Source: Actinomycetaceae bacterium (GTDB taxonomy: Bacteria > Actinomycetota > Actinomycetes > Actinomycetales > Actinomycetaceae). From it: 34,078 nt of DNA. This document shows positions 23,432 through 30,964 of this stretch, one piece after another (positions within the stretch are counted from its first letter, which is position 1; the number at the start of each line of letters is the position of its first letter). The stretch covers positions 1-34,078 of the forward strand of contig JAFYHO010000072.1 in assembly GCA_017539125.1 (NCBI GenBank), in the 5' to 3' direction. A program made the position numbers and the translations under genes. Under the pieces are notes generated by a model. That model was not told where the DNA came from and made no database searches. It saw nothing but the letters and a program-made list of their open reading frames with translations.

Positions 23432-24244
23432 GTTTTTTGACTTTTTCTGTTCGCTTAAAGCGTTACGAACAAGTTGCAAGCCCGTGACCTGCTCTTTTAG
23501 ACGGCGTTTCTTTTTTGTATTCATTTTTTCTTGTTGTGCTAAAACAAAAGCGCAACACACCCTCCCGTCGTGGCGCTCAAGCGCTCGCGCGCAGCCGACG
23601 AGGGTCGAACCTGTCACCAAAACATCGTCAACGAGGACAATAGGGGCGTTGGGCGCCTGGGGTGTGGAGCAGGAAATTGCGCCCGCTTTGGCACGCCTGT
23701 CGGTGACGTTTTCTTCGATTTTTAAGATGTCGTGGACGCTCGCTTGGACGCCGCCGTCACGCAAGCCCTCACACAGACCTTGGGCGCTGTGCCCGACCAC
23801 GAAAAGCCCTTCTTTTTTGCGGCGGGAACGTGAGGGTGCGGGAACGAGGGCGACCTCGGTGAGGTTGTTGTCCAGAAAAATTGGGGCGACTTCGCGTCCG
23901 CGCTGACGCATCTGCGCGATGATACGCGCGGTCAGCTCGCGGTTGAGCTGATTTTTCCACGAGATGATTGCTCTGCGCCGCACGCCCTCGTAGGTGCCGA
24001 GCCGCCACACGGGAAAAGGCAGGCGGGAATCTCCCGCAGCGTCCATCCCCTCGCGCAGCTGGCTCACTGGGATGACGCGGCTCAATGCGGGTATCGAGCC
24101 GCAGGCGGGCGACCACTGTCCGCCTATTGCTTGAGTGCAGCCCGGGCATAGGGCGGTGTCCCATTCACCGCAGCCAGCACACGACTGCGGGAAGAGGAGG
24201 TTTTCTATCTCGCCCAGCCACTCACGAAATAATTGATGTATCAC
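23423..24244 (-). CDS. ComF family phosphoribosyltransferase-like protein
   Basis: About 273 residues from GTG 24244. An N-terminal zinc ribbon (CAGCGEWDTALCPGC) is followed by the ComF body with GTYEGVRRRAIISWKNQLNRE and ALVPAPSRSRRKKEGL, and a PRPP-binding motif VLVDDVLVTGSTL. ComFC-type proteins have roles in DNA uptake or DNA metabolism; the substrate in actinobacteria is unknown. The open frame continues to 24373, but that part reads through dispersed repeat R6 and so is not protein-like. No good ribosome binding site decides the start; 24244 is the first plausible codon before the zinc ribbon. It lies upstream of hpf on the same strand. Confidence 0.82.
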   Translation of the reverse strand: MIHQLFREWLGEIENLLFPQSCAGCGEWDTALCPGCTQAIGGQWSPACGSIPALSRVIPVSQLREGMDAAGDSRLPFPVWRLGTYEGVRRRAIISWKNQLNRELTARIIAQMRQRGREVAPIFLDNNLTEVALVPAPSRSRRKKEGLFVVGHSAQGLCEGLRDGGVQASVHDILKIEENVTDRRAKAGAISCSTPQAPNAPIVLVDDVLVTGSTLVGCARALERHDGRVCCAFVLAQQEKMNTKKKRRLKEQVTGLQLVRNALSEQKKSKNGL

Positions 24245-24311
24245 GAGCCAAGACTGCCACTTTTGCAAACCCCCTGCAAAAGTTATCCCCAAAGCGAGGA
24301 GCGCCCCTCCC

Positions 24312-24424
24312 CCGTCGTTGCGAGGAGGCAACGCAGTTGCCGACGCGGCAACCTCCAGTCCCACAATTGCCATTTTGAGATTGCTTCGGTCGTACGCTAC
24401 GCTCTCTCCCTCGCAACAACGGGG
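24312..24424. repeat. REP-like dispersed repeat, copy R6
   Basis: CGTCGTTGCGAGGA with a perfect variable tip GGCAAC-gca-GTTGCC; right half GATTGCTTCG ... CCTCGCAACAACGGGG. It lies just upstream of the ComF gene. Confidence 0.8.
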
Positions 24425-24469
24425 AAAGCAGTATCGTCATTGCAGTGACGAGAAAGGAAATTAAACAAA

Positions 24470-24546
24470 ATGCAAATAAGATGCAAATAGCCTACCTGCA
24501 CAAACACCCAATTTCAGAGTTGAGATGCAAATAAGATGCAAATAAA
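24470..24546. repeat. 77-bp direct repeat, copy 1 (downstream of AlbA_2 gene)
   Basis: Pairs of ATGCAAATAAG / GATGCAAATA units on both sides of a unique core CCTACCTGCACAAACACCC. It matches 26112-26188 at 76 of 77 positions; the offset is 1642 bp. The single gene 24584-26050 lies between the copies. Confidence 0.92.
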
Positions 24547-24583
24547 CTAGCGCTTTTTAGTGACCCCTTAACGCTAAAAAGCT

Positions 24584-26050
24584 TTAAGCCCATCCAGGAA
24601 CATAACGCATATTTTTCCGCGAAGCCTCAGCGTCAAAAGGACGCAGCAAGTTCATATCTACCGCCTCACGAATAACACGTGACACTTGAGAAATCGCCGT
24701 CGAATTTGCCGAAGGCAAAGCAAAACGCTCTCTCAATGATGTGTTCGTCAAAAAATCGTTATTCGCATATTGAACACAAGCATGCCAATAGGCAGCTTCA
24801 ATGCGCTCTTGAACAGTCAATAGCTTAAATGAACGCTCTTGGCGCATAACAACGCGCATACTTGGCGGATCTTCTTGTACCGTCACCGCTAAAGGCGGCA
24901 AATGCGCATCTTCGCAACTATCAATAATTTTGTCCCACCCAGAGCCAGCTTCTTCACACATGCCCAGACGCCGCGACAGCCGAGAAAGTAAAGGATTGCG
25001 CGATTGTGGCGGGTCATTAACCAGACGGTTGACGTCGATAAGAGATGTGCCTGGGTTAGAAAACTCAATACGGTCATCGAAAATCTCAACAAGAGGTCCA
25101 GCTCCAGCAACAGACAAATCTTGATGTATGAGCATATTAGCAAGAAGCTCGCGTAGAGCAAGTCGGGGGAAAACAGATGCGTTTTGACGCAAAGCATGGT
25201 CGATGTTTTCACGCGCGGGCAATTCATCGAGAATAGTAGTAAACGTCCTGTCAAAATCGGCATAACCCCATATCGCATCGGCGCGAGTGGTTTGAGCAGT
25301 GCGTCGCGTGCCGTAATAATGAACTATCCGAAGAGCCTTACGACTCAAGTCATGGAAATCGTCCAAAGAATGCGCAAAAAGTAAAGCACCCACATTGGTG
25401 ATTGCCCATTGCCCGGAATCTTGACGAGTTATAAGCTTTTCTTTTTCAAGATAACCTAAAATCTCCTCGTCATTATCTGGCATAGGCGTATTAGTCTGGG
25501 TGAAATAGCGCGTGTAATCTAGGAGCGAAAGCACCTGCTGGACATTTGTGTGCCTCAAAGCTGGACGCTCTTCGTAAGGAGTCTGCTCAAGCGCACTCCA
25601 CAGCTGACGCGCTTTCTCATTCTCGCTTTTTAGTTCTTGAAGAGAAGAACCTGTACGAATATATGTTTTCCCCATAAAGGTTACAGGGGTACGCAATGCC
25701 GGTTTAATGCGTAAAATGACGATTTCCTTTTCGTCCTCTTTATGTGTAATAAAAGTGAAATCAGCATTCGCGGAAAGATTTTGACGTAACCACAGTTCAA
25801 GATTTTGTTGTTTGATTTTCTTTGTTTTTGGATTAAAAGAAGTCCCAATAAGACGATGAGTGCCATCCTCAACGCCCCAGACAACATATGCGTCATCGTA
25901 TGCGCTCTTCAATGCAGCACTATTGGCGAGACCGCTAATATAGCGCCCTATCGACTCGGGGTTGGAGTTATTTTCCTTAAACTCTACGGTTGAGCCTTCA
26001 GCGGGCACACTAAGAAGGCGCTTAATGAGCATCGAATAGTCTTCAGGCAT
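24584..26050 (-). CDS. AlbA_2 (Schlafen-like) / HATPase_c_4 domain transcriptional regulator-like protein
   Basis: A 488-residue protein with the layout of the RecG-like/AlbA_2 putative DNA-binding family. N-terminal AlbA_2 domain (about 1-130) with GSTVEFKENNSNPESIGRYISGLANS, VVWGVEDG and TYIRTGSSLQELKSE. The middle (about 230-390) is the HATPase_c_4 domain with PRLALRELLANMLIHQD and EIFDDRIEFSNPG. A C-terminal winged-helix part follows. Members are thought to act as ATP-responsive regulators; some are linked to defence loci. ATG 26050 has GAGG 7-10 nt upstream. The gene is AT-richer than its neighbours and is bracketed by 77-bp direct repeats, suggesting that it moves as a unit or that it binds those repeats. 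Confidence 0.85.
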   Translation of the reverse strand: MPEDYSMLIKRLLSVPAEGSTVEFKENNSNPESIGRYISGLANSAALKSAYDDAYVVWGVEDGTHRLIGTSFNPKTKKIKQQNLELWLRQNLSANADFTFITHKEDEKEIVILRIKPALRTPVTFMGKTYIRTGSSLQELKSENEKARQLWSALEQTPYEERPALRHTNVQQVLSLLDYTRYFTQTNTPMPDNDEEILGYLEKEKLITRQDSGQWAITNVGALLFAHSLDDFHDLSRKALRIVHYYGTRRTAQTTRADAIWGYADFDRTFTTILDELPARENIDHALRQNASVFPRLALRELLANMLIHQDLSVAGAGPLVEIFDDRIEFSNPGTSLIDVNRLVNDPPQSRNPLLSRLSRRLGMCEEAGSGWDKIIDSCEDAHLPPLAVTVQEDPPSMRVVMRQERSFKLLTVQERIEAAYWHACVQYANNDFLTNTSLRERFALPSANSTAISQVSRVIREAVDMNLLRPFDAEASRKNMRYVPGWA

Positions 26051-26111
26051 GTTTTCCTCACCTCCGACTTTTACATTACGTAACCCCTATTCTACAAAAG
26101 ATGCAAATAAC

Positions 26112-26188
26112 ATGCAAATAAGATGCAAATAGCCTACCTGCACAAACACCCAATTTTAGAGTTGAGATGCAAATAAGATGCAAATAAA
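26112..26188. repeat. 77-bp direct repeat, copy 2 (upstream of AlbA_2 gene)
   Basis: One mismatch to copy 1. A fifth GATGCAAATAA unit precedes it at 26100. It lies 60-140 bp before the AlbA_2 start codon, in its promoter region. Apart from this repeat, 26051-26254 contains no recognisable gene. Confidence 0.92.
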
Positions 26189-26254
26189 ATGACGGGAAAG
26201 TAATCCATCATCACACACCACTACATACCCAACCCGTCGCCGTGAGGAAAGCAA

Positions 26255-26929
26255 TCAGAGGCGCAGGGTGACGAGCTGTGCGCCTTCGGCGTCGGGGACA
26301 GCGAATCCCGCAGGTGCGACGACGAGAGAACCGCCGCGCACAAATTGCAGGCACGCACAGCGAAGCACCTCGTCAAGAGACGCACTAACAAGCAAACCGC
26401 GTTCAGCTTCGCTCAACTCCCCACTCGCCCACTGTCCAAAATTAGACGAGACGTGACGCTCCGCATCCACCAAAACGTCAGGCTGCGATAACTGCCCCGC
26501 CGAACCGTCCAGAACCCCGTCAGGCAAATCCGCACCCGTCCAACCGAAGGCCAAAGGATTCATGTCGAGGGCGACAACCTCGCGAGCGCAGTCAGTCTCT
26601 TCTGCCCGCTCAGGATGATTCGTCACCATAACAGCAACCTGAGAACCGTCCTCCTCGCTCCCGTCCCCAGAAGGAATTTCCACCTGCAAGCCAGCGAGCA
26701 TCGCACCCAGCGCCCACAACACGCTCTTCCAATGGCAGGGCAGACTCAGGCGTGCCTGCTCGCCAGCCTCCACCCAGGCCTCCTCGGCGAGAAAAGCGGC
26801 TATCTTCGCACAGTGGTTCGCAACGACAGCACCCGATAGTTCCATGCGCCCTTGGCTGGAGTACCACGTGAGCGCCGGCCTTGCGCCCATATCGACAAGT
26901 GCTTGATATAAAACGAGAGCGTTTTTCAT
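26255..26929 (-). CDS. TIGR03089 family protein (truncated acyl-CoA synthetase-like)
   Basis: A 224-residue protein with the layout of TIGR03089, an actinobacterial family that resembles the N-terminal part of AMP-binding enzymes: LTWYSSQGRMELSGAVVANHCAKIAAFL, then ARLSLPCHWKSVLWALGAMLAGLQVEI, and a C-terminal GGSLVVAP. The AMP-binding signature and C-terminal lid of true acyl-CoA synthetases are absent, so catalysis is doubtful. ATG 26929 is preferred over an in-frame TTG at 26938. There is no ribosome binding site, but TAGATT lies 7 nt upstream, giving a leaderless architecture like that of the GNAT gene at 7337. A DosR-like box lies directly upstream. Divergent from whiB. Confidence 0.75.
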   Translation of the reverse strand: MKNALVLYQALVDMGARPALTWYSSQGRMELSGAVVANHCAKIAAFLAEEAWVEAGEQARLSLPCHWKSVLWALGAMLAGLQVEIPSGDGSEEDGSQVAVMVTNHPERAEETDCAREVVALDMNPLAFGWTGADLPDGVLDGSAGQLSQPDVLVDAERHVSSNFGQWASGELSEAERGLLVSASLDEVLRCACLQFVRGGSLVVAPAGFAVPDAEGAQLVTLRL

Positions 26930-26947
26930 GGATTTCAATCTAATGGC

Positions 26948-26959
26948 GGACTAAAGTCC
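26948..26959. promoter_or_regulatory. DosR-like box upstream of TIGR03089
   Basis: GGACTAAAGTCC, a full match to the 12-bp core of the DosR/DevR box. It lies 19 bp before the ATG, next to the putative -10 TAGATT (26937-26942). It is also in the divergent gap to whiB. Confidence 0.5.
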
Positions 26960-27111
26960 TGTAAAGCTCTTCGCCGATACTGGGGGGTGATTTTGCGTAT
27001 AGTGAGGGGCAGGCGACATACTCCCAGTTCAAGCGGACAAAACGGCGCTATTATCACATATTTTGCGATTTTTCTTCTAAGGTGGCAAGTTCGACCAATT
27101 ATCATTTTCGC

Positions 27112-27141
27112 TTGACTTTTTGGGTATTACACGCGTGTAAT
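27112..27141 (+). promoter_or_regulatory. whiB promoter with embedded perfect palindrome
   Basis: TTGACT (27112-27117) and TGTAAT (27136-27141) at 18-bp spacing. ATTACACGCGTGTAAT (27126-27141) is a perfect 16-bp palindrome covering the -10, so a bound dimer would block initiation. The rest of 26960-27111 shows nothing else. Confidence 0.6.
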
Positions 27142-27184
27142 TTACATAGTTGTTATTTATCTGTTACCCAAGGAGGAGGGTACG

Positions 27185-27532
27185 GTGAAAAGGAATAGAT
27201 CGTCGTTGAGCCTGGTCGCTTTTTCCGCGCAAGCTGAGCAGGCGCAGCTTCTCATGGAAGGGGTTTTTGACCTCGGCTATGACAAGAAGTACCTTGAAGA
27301 ACTTCATTGGCAAGAGTCAGCTCTGTGCGCCCAAACCGACCCAGATGTTTTCTTCCCTGAAAAGGGTGGCTCGACCGCTCCAGCAACAAGTATCTGCACT
27401 CGCTGCGAGGTGCGTGCCGACTGCCTCGAATACGCTATTTCGAACGATATTCGCCACGGCATTTGGGGCGGAATGTCCGATAATGACCGTCGTCGTATTT
27501 CGCGTGAGCGCCGCCGCGCCCGTGAAGCCTAA
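27185..27532 (+). CDS. whiB: WhiB family iron-sulfur regulator (WhiB2/WhmD-like)
   Basis: A 115-residue Wbl protein. The four cluster-binding cysteines are C48, C71, C74 and C80 (CxxC between the middle two), followed by the G-I/V-W-G-G turn GIWGG (92-96) and a basic C-terminus RRRISRERRRAREA for DNA contact. It binds a 4Fe-4S cluster and acts with the primary sigma factor. The long N-terminal extension and neighbourhood fit the WhiB2 branch, whose members control septation or sporulation. GTG 27185 has AAGGAGGAGGG upstream. It heads the cluster whiB-GT2-DUF5719. Confidence 0.93.
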   Translation: MKRNRSSLSLVAFSAQAEQAQLLMEGVFDLGYDKKYLEELHWQESALCAQTDPDVFFPEKGGSTAPATSICTRCEVRADCLEYAISNDIRHGIWGGMSDNDRRRISRERRRAREA

Positions 27533-27550
27533 ACTCATCCCCTATCGAAT

Positions 27551-30500
27551 GTGACAGCAGCTCCAAGCGTTCTTACAGTTCTCATCACAAAGGCAGATAG
27601 TTCCTATTGTGAAAGGACTCTACGCTCGCTTTTTTCCCAGACTCACCTTCCCGCGCGTCTCGTCATTGGTGTCCTTGGCACTGATTCCTCCCCCATTCGC
27701 GCTCTGTGTGAAAAACTGAATCCGCCCTGCCCTTGCGATATTCGTGCTGTGGGAGACGCTGGGACATTCTTTGAAGCCGTTAATTATGTGAGCCGTAGTG
27801 ACGGTTCAGGTAGTGACGGTTCGCGTGACGATGGTTCGGGTAGAGACGGTTCACATGGTGACGATGACGGTGACACCAGGCTTGGTGAGCAGTGGTTGTG
27901 GCTTTTGCATGAGGATAGCGCCCCCGAAGCCCACTGCCTCGATTACCTGCTCCAATGCGCAACTGACGGTGATGACTCTGATTCTCTCGGCATTATCGGG
28001 GCGAAGCAGGTGGCGTGGGAGAACCCGAATAAGCTGCTCGAAGTCGGTATTCGTGCCACGCGCTCGGCGCGCCGCGTCCCCGATGTTGGGCACAGCGAGT
28101 ACGACCAGGGTCAGCATGACCACCGTCGTGAGGTGCTTGCCGTTGGCAGCGCGGGAATGCTTCTGCGGCGCAGTGCCCTCGATGAAATCGGCGGTTTCGG
28201 CCAGGGGCTTGGACCTTTCGGTGACGGCTTGGAGCTCTCACGGCGTATGCGTGCGGGAGGCTATGAGGTCATTGTGTGCCCTGAGGCAAAAGTGCGTCAC
28301 GCCCAGCACTCCCTCGGTGAAAAGGCGCGCGATTCTTTCGCGGAGCGCCGCAAGGCTCAAATATTCAATGCACTTGTCAGTGCTCCTACCCTTCTTTTTC
28401 CTTTTATTTTCCTTATCTATCTGCTGGGAGCTTTTCCGCGCGCGCTTGCTCGTCTTTTCACAGGAGAAGCGAAGCTTGCTGGCGCCGAGCTTCGCGCACC
28501 CTTCGCCCTGCTCGGCTCACTTGGCACTCTACGTCAAGCGCGCAAACGTCTGAAAAGTGCTTCGCGTAGCGGGCACCGTCGTGCCCTGAGGGCCCATGAG
28601 GACTACCCCCACGCCATTCGCAGCGCCCAGCGCGCACACCGTTCCGCTGATCGGGACGCTGCCGATATGGAATATGTGCCTGATCCTTTAACCGAGAAAG
28701 CTCTGCGCGAGCGCCGCCAATCAGCGCGCTCTTATGGCTGGCTCATCCTTGCTATCACAGGGCTGGCGACTTTAATAGCACATCTGCCGCATTTTTCTCT
28801 GCAAGCTGCGGGCGGGGCGCTTCTGCCTGATTCTTCCTCTTTTTCTCAAGGGCTACGGTCGGCGGCTTCGACTTGGCTTGCCAGCGCGGACGGTTACGCA
28901 GTTCCTAGCGATATTTTTTGGGCTTTTCTTGACCCGCTCTCTCTTGTCACTTCGCGCCTTGGCGTGAGCGCCACATGGGTCATTTTTCTTGGCATTATCG
29001 CAGCGGCATTCACCGCCTATATTGCTGCAGGAGACATCACCGTGTCCCCGCCTATGCGGGCAGTTGGGGCGATTATTTGGGCTTTTGCTCCGCCGCTTCT
29101 CGACTCGGTGAGCGCTGGTCAGGTCGCTGGGGTGCTCGCCCATATCGCCGCTCCTCTTGCGGTGATGGCGTATCTGCGGGCGTGGAAAGGCTCAGCCTCG
29201 GCTCTTGCCGCTTCCGCTCTGCTTTTTGCTTTCCTTGCCAGTGCTTCGCCGATGGTTCTTCCTCTCGCTATCATTGCCACTATTGCGGGTTTTATTCGCC
29301 ACGCAAATCAGCGGCTGCGCTGGCTCGTCTTGCCTATTCCGGCTCTCGTCATGCTCGCGCCCACGCTTTTTGCCCTTATTCGTCTCACCGTCTCTCCGCC
29401 CAACGCCTCGACGAGCCCTTTGAGCGCTCCGTGGCGTCTGCTCTTTTCCACTCCGGGCGCGCCCTTGGACACTCAGGCGAATCCCGTCTCTCTGCTCTCT
29501 TTCTCGCCGCTCGGTGCGAGCACTTTCGCGCAGCTTGCCGCTTTTGATGTGGGGGCTCTCGTGCGAGTGGTGCCCCTCGGCGTGCTGCTCGTTATCGCAA
29601 TCGTGGCGCTCGTGCGCCCGAGCCGCTATCGCGCTATCCGTCTCGGCTGGGTCTTTATCGCCTTTGGCTGGGCGTGGGCGCTCGTGGCATCGTCGGTGCC
29701 CGTGGGAATTGTGGCGAGCCCCGGCGAGTACACGATTACTCACGGCTGGACGGGTATTGCTTTGAGCTGCGCTTTCCTTGGAGTGTGGATTGTCGTCCTC
29801 AATATGTCGGGAGATTCCACAGGCGATGACAACGCGGGTAACGCAAACGCGGGTAGCGATAGCACCACCACAAAGGCGCGTTCTTTCGCGCGCACCTTGA
29901 AGCGCATTGGGCTGAGCGGTGTGGGTTTCGTGTGTGCCTTGGCTGGTCTTGTTTATGGTGGTCTGTGGGTTGCCGATTCGTTCACTGGCTCGGCTTCTCT
30001 TCTCAAACCCGTCACCGCCCAGGCTCCCGCTCTCGCTCTGGCAGACGAAGATTCCTCGTACCATTCGCGCGTGCTCGCTCTGGCTGCCAATGAGAATGGT
30101 ATGCAGGCACAATTGTGGCGCGGTGACGGTATCGAGTTGCACGAGACGTCAATGCTCTCGTCCCTCATTCGCGCCGATATGGTGGCTGGCACCCACGAGG
30201 AGGCACAGACTGACGGCCGCACCGAACCGCAGGCTGGCAGTAGCACCGAGGCGCAGGCTGATGCTCAAGGCGAATCTCAAGCTCCCCTGCCCTATGGAGC
30301 GCAAGCGAATAATGATTTGGCTGACGCTCTTGCTTCTCTCACCAGCAATTCGGCTTCCGTCCCTCAGGCGCTTGCCGACCACGGTGTCTCCGTCGTTCTC
30401 GTCCCGGAAGACACGAATGATTCGGCATCGCGTACTCTGGTGGGCCGCCTCAATGCAGTGCGCGATTTGGAGTACATCACCACTAATGAGACGGGTTCGT

Positions 30501-30964
30501 TCTGGCGCGTACACACGGGCGAGGACCTTTCCGCGTCGGTGTCGCGGCTGCGCCTCGACATTGGTGACGGTACGAGTATCGCCGTGCCTTCGGATGTGTT
30601 TGAGGCGCGGGTGAGCCTTGATTCGCTTCTCGCCACCCTTGAGCAAAGCCCAGCGGACACGGAAAAACAGGGCAAGGAGACCGTCACTATCCCTAAGGAG
30701 GGACGCCTTGTTTTAGCTGAGCGCGCCGATCCGTATTGGCATGCGGAGTTGGTGAGCGCTGCGGGTACGCAAGAGCTCAAGGCGAGCGGGGAAAGCTGGC
30801 GGCAGGAGTGGACGATTCCTCTCGATGTGGAGGGCGCTGATATTGTCGTGTATTACGGTTTGCCGATTCAGCGGGTTTGGGCGTATGTGCAGGTGGCGGT
30901 GATGGCGCTCGGGCTGCTGGGCGTGCTCGTACTGCCAAAGAGGAAAAGGGTGAGATATGAGTAA
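27551..30964 (+). CDS. Giant membrane-bound family 2 glycosyltransferase
   Basis: A 1137-residue protein. Residues 1-250 form a GT-A domain: VLTVLITKADSSYCERTLRSLFSQ, the metal/nucleotide region LWLLHEDSAPE, and the acceptor-side GGFGQGLGPFGDGLELSRRMRAGG. A large membrane part follows, with roughly a dozen hydrophobic segments between about 270 and 800, then a soluble external region and a final helix near 1105-1125 before KRKRVRYE. Such proteins follow whiB in many actinobacteria and probably act in cell-envelope glycan synthesis. Between the first strands of the GT domain lies a Ser-Asp-Gly insertion built of 15-bp repeats. Start GTG 27551 is 18 bp after whiB; no clear ribosome binding site. 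Confidence 0.85.
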   Translation: MTAAPSVLTVLITKADSSYCERTLRSLFSQTHLPARLVIGVLGTDSSPIRALCEKLNPPCPCDIRAVGDAGTFFEAVNYVSRSDGSGSDGSRDDGSGRDGSHGDDDGDTRLGEQWLWLLHEDSAPEAHCLDYLLQCATDGDDSDSLGIIGAKQVAWENPNKLLEVGIRATRSARRVPDVGHSEYDQGQHDHRREVLAVGSAGMLLRRSALDEIGGFGQGLGPFGDGLELSRRMRAGGYEVIVCPEAKVRHAQHSLGEKARDSFAERRKAQIFNALVSAPTLLFPFIFLIYLLGAFPRALARLFTGEAKLAGAELRAPFALLGSLGTLRQARKRLKSASRSGHRRALRAHEDYPHAIRSAQRAHRSADRDAADMEYVPDPLTEKALRERRQSARSYGWLILAITGLATLIAHLPHFSLQAAGGALLPDSSSFSQGLRSAASTWLASADGYAVPSDIFWAFLDPLSLVTSRLGVSATWVIFLGIIAAAFTAYIAAGDITVSPPMRAVGAIIWAFAPPLLDSVSAGQVAGVLAHIAAPLAVMAYLRAWKGSASALAASALLFAFLASASPMVLPLAIIATIAGFIRHANQRLRWLVLPIPALVMLAPTLFALIRLTVSPPNASTSPLSAPWRLLFSTPGAPLDTQANPVSLLSFSPLGASTFAQLAAFDVGALVRVVPLGVLLVIAIVALVRPSRYRAIRLGWVFIAFGWAWALVASSVPVGIVASPGEYTITHGWTGIALSCAFLGVWIVVLNMSGDSTGDDNAGNANAGSDSTTTKARSFARTLKRIGLSGVGFVCALAGLVYGGLWVADSFTGSASLLKPVTAQAPALALADEDSSYHSRVLALAANENGMQAQLWRGDGIELHETSMLSSLIRADMVAGTHEEAQTDGRTEPQAGSSTEAQADAQGESQAPLPYGAQANNDLADALASLTSNSASVPQALADHGVSVVLVPEDTNDSASRTLVGRLNAVRDLEYITTNETGSFWRVHTGEDLSASVSRLRLDIGDGTSIAVPSDVFEARVSLDSLLATLEQSPADTEKQGKETVTIPKEGRLVLAERADPYWHAELVSAAGTQELKASGESWRQEWTIPLDVEGADIVVYYGLPIQRVWAYVQVAVMALGLLGVLVLPKRKRVRYE
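27794..27868 (+). repeat. In-frame 15-bp tandem repeat inside the GT2 domain
   Basis: Four units of the GGTAGTGACGGTTCG type (27794, 27809, 27824, 27839) plus a degenerate fifth, each coding for R/G-S/D-D-G-S. The length is a multiple of codons, so copy-number change keeps the frame. Confidence 0.8.

Noticed and set aside
24470-26188. Insertion sequence with transposase
   Set aside because: The flanking repeats are direct, not inverted, and the enclosed gene has AlbA_2 and ATPase domains with no transposase or recombinase motif.
27126-27141. BldD operator at whiB
   Set aside because: The half-sites fit, but their spacing is one base too long, and BldD is not expected in a non-sporulating relative of this kind.
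29192-30142. 316-codon open frame on the minus strand
   Set aside because: It is opposite the GT2 gene and made of Arg/Gly/His/Glu-rich shadow sequence.
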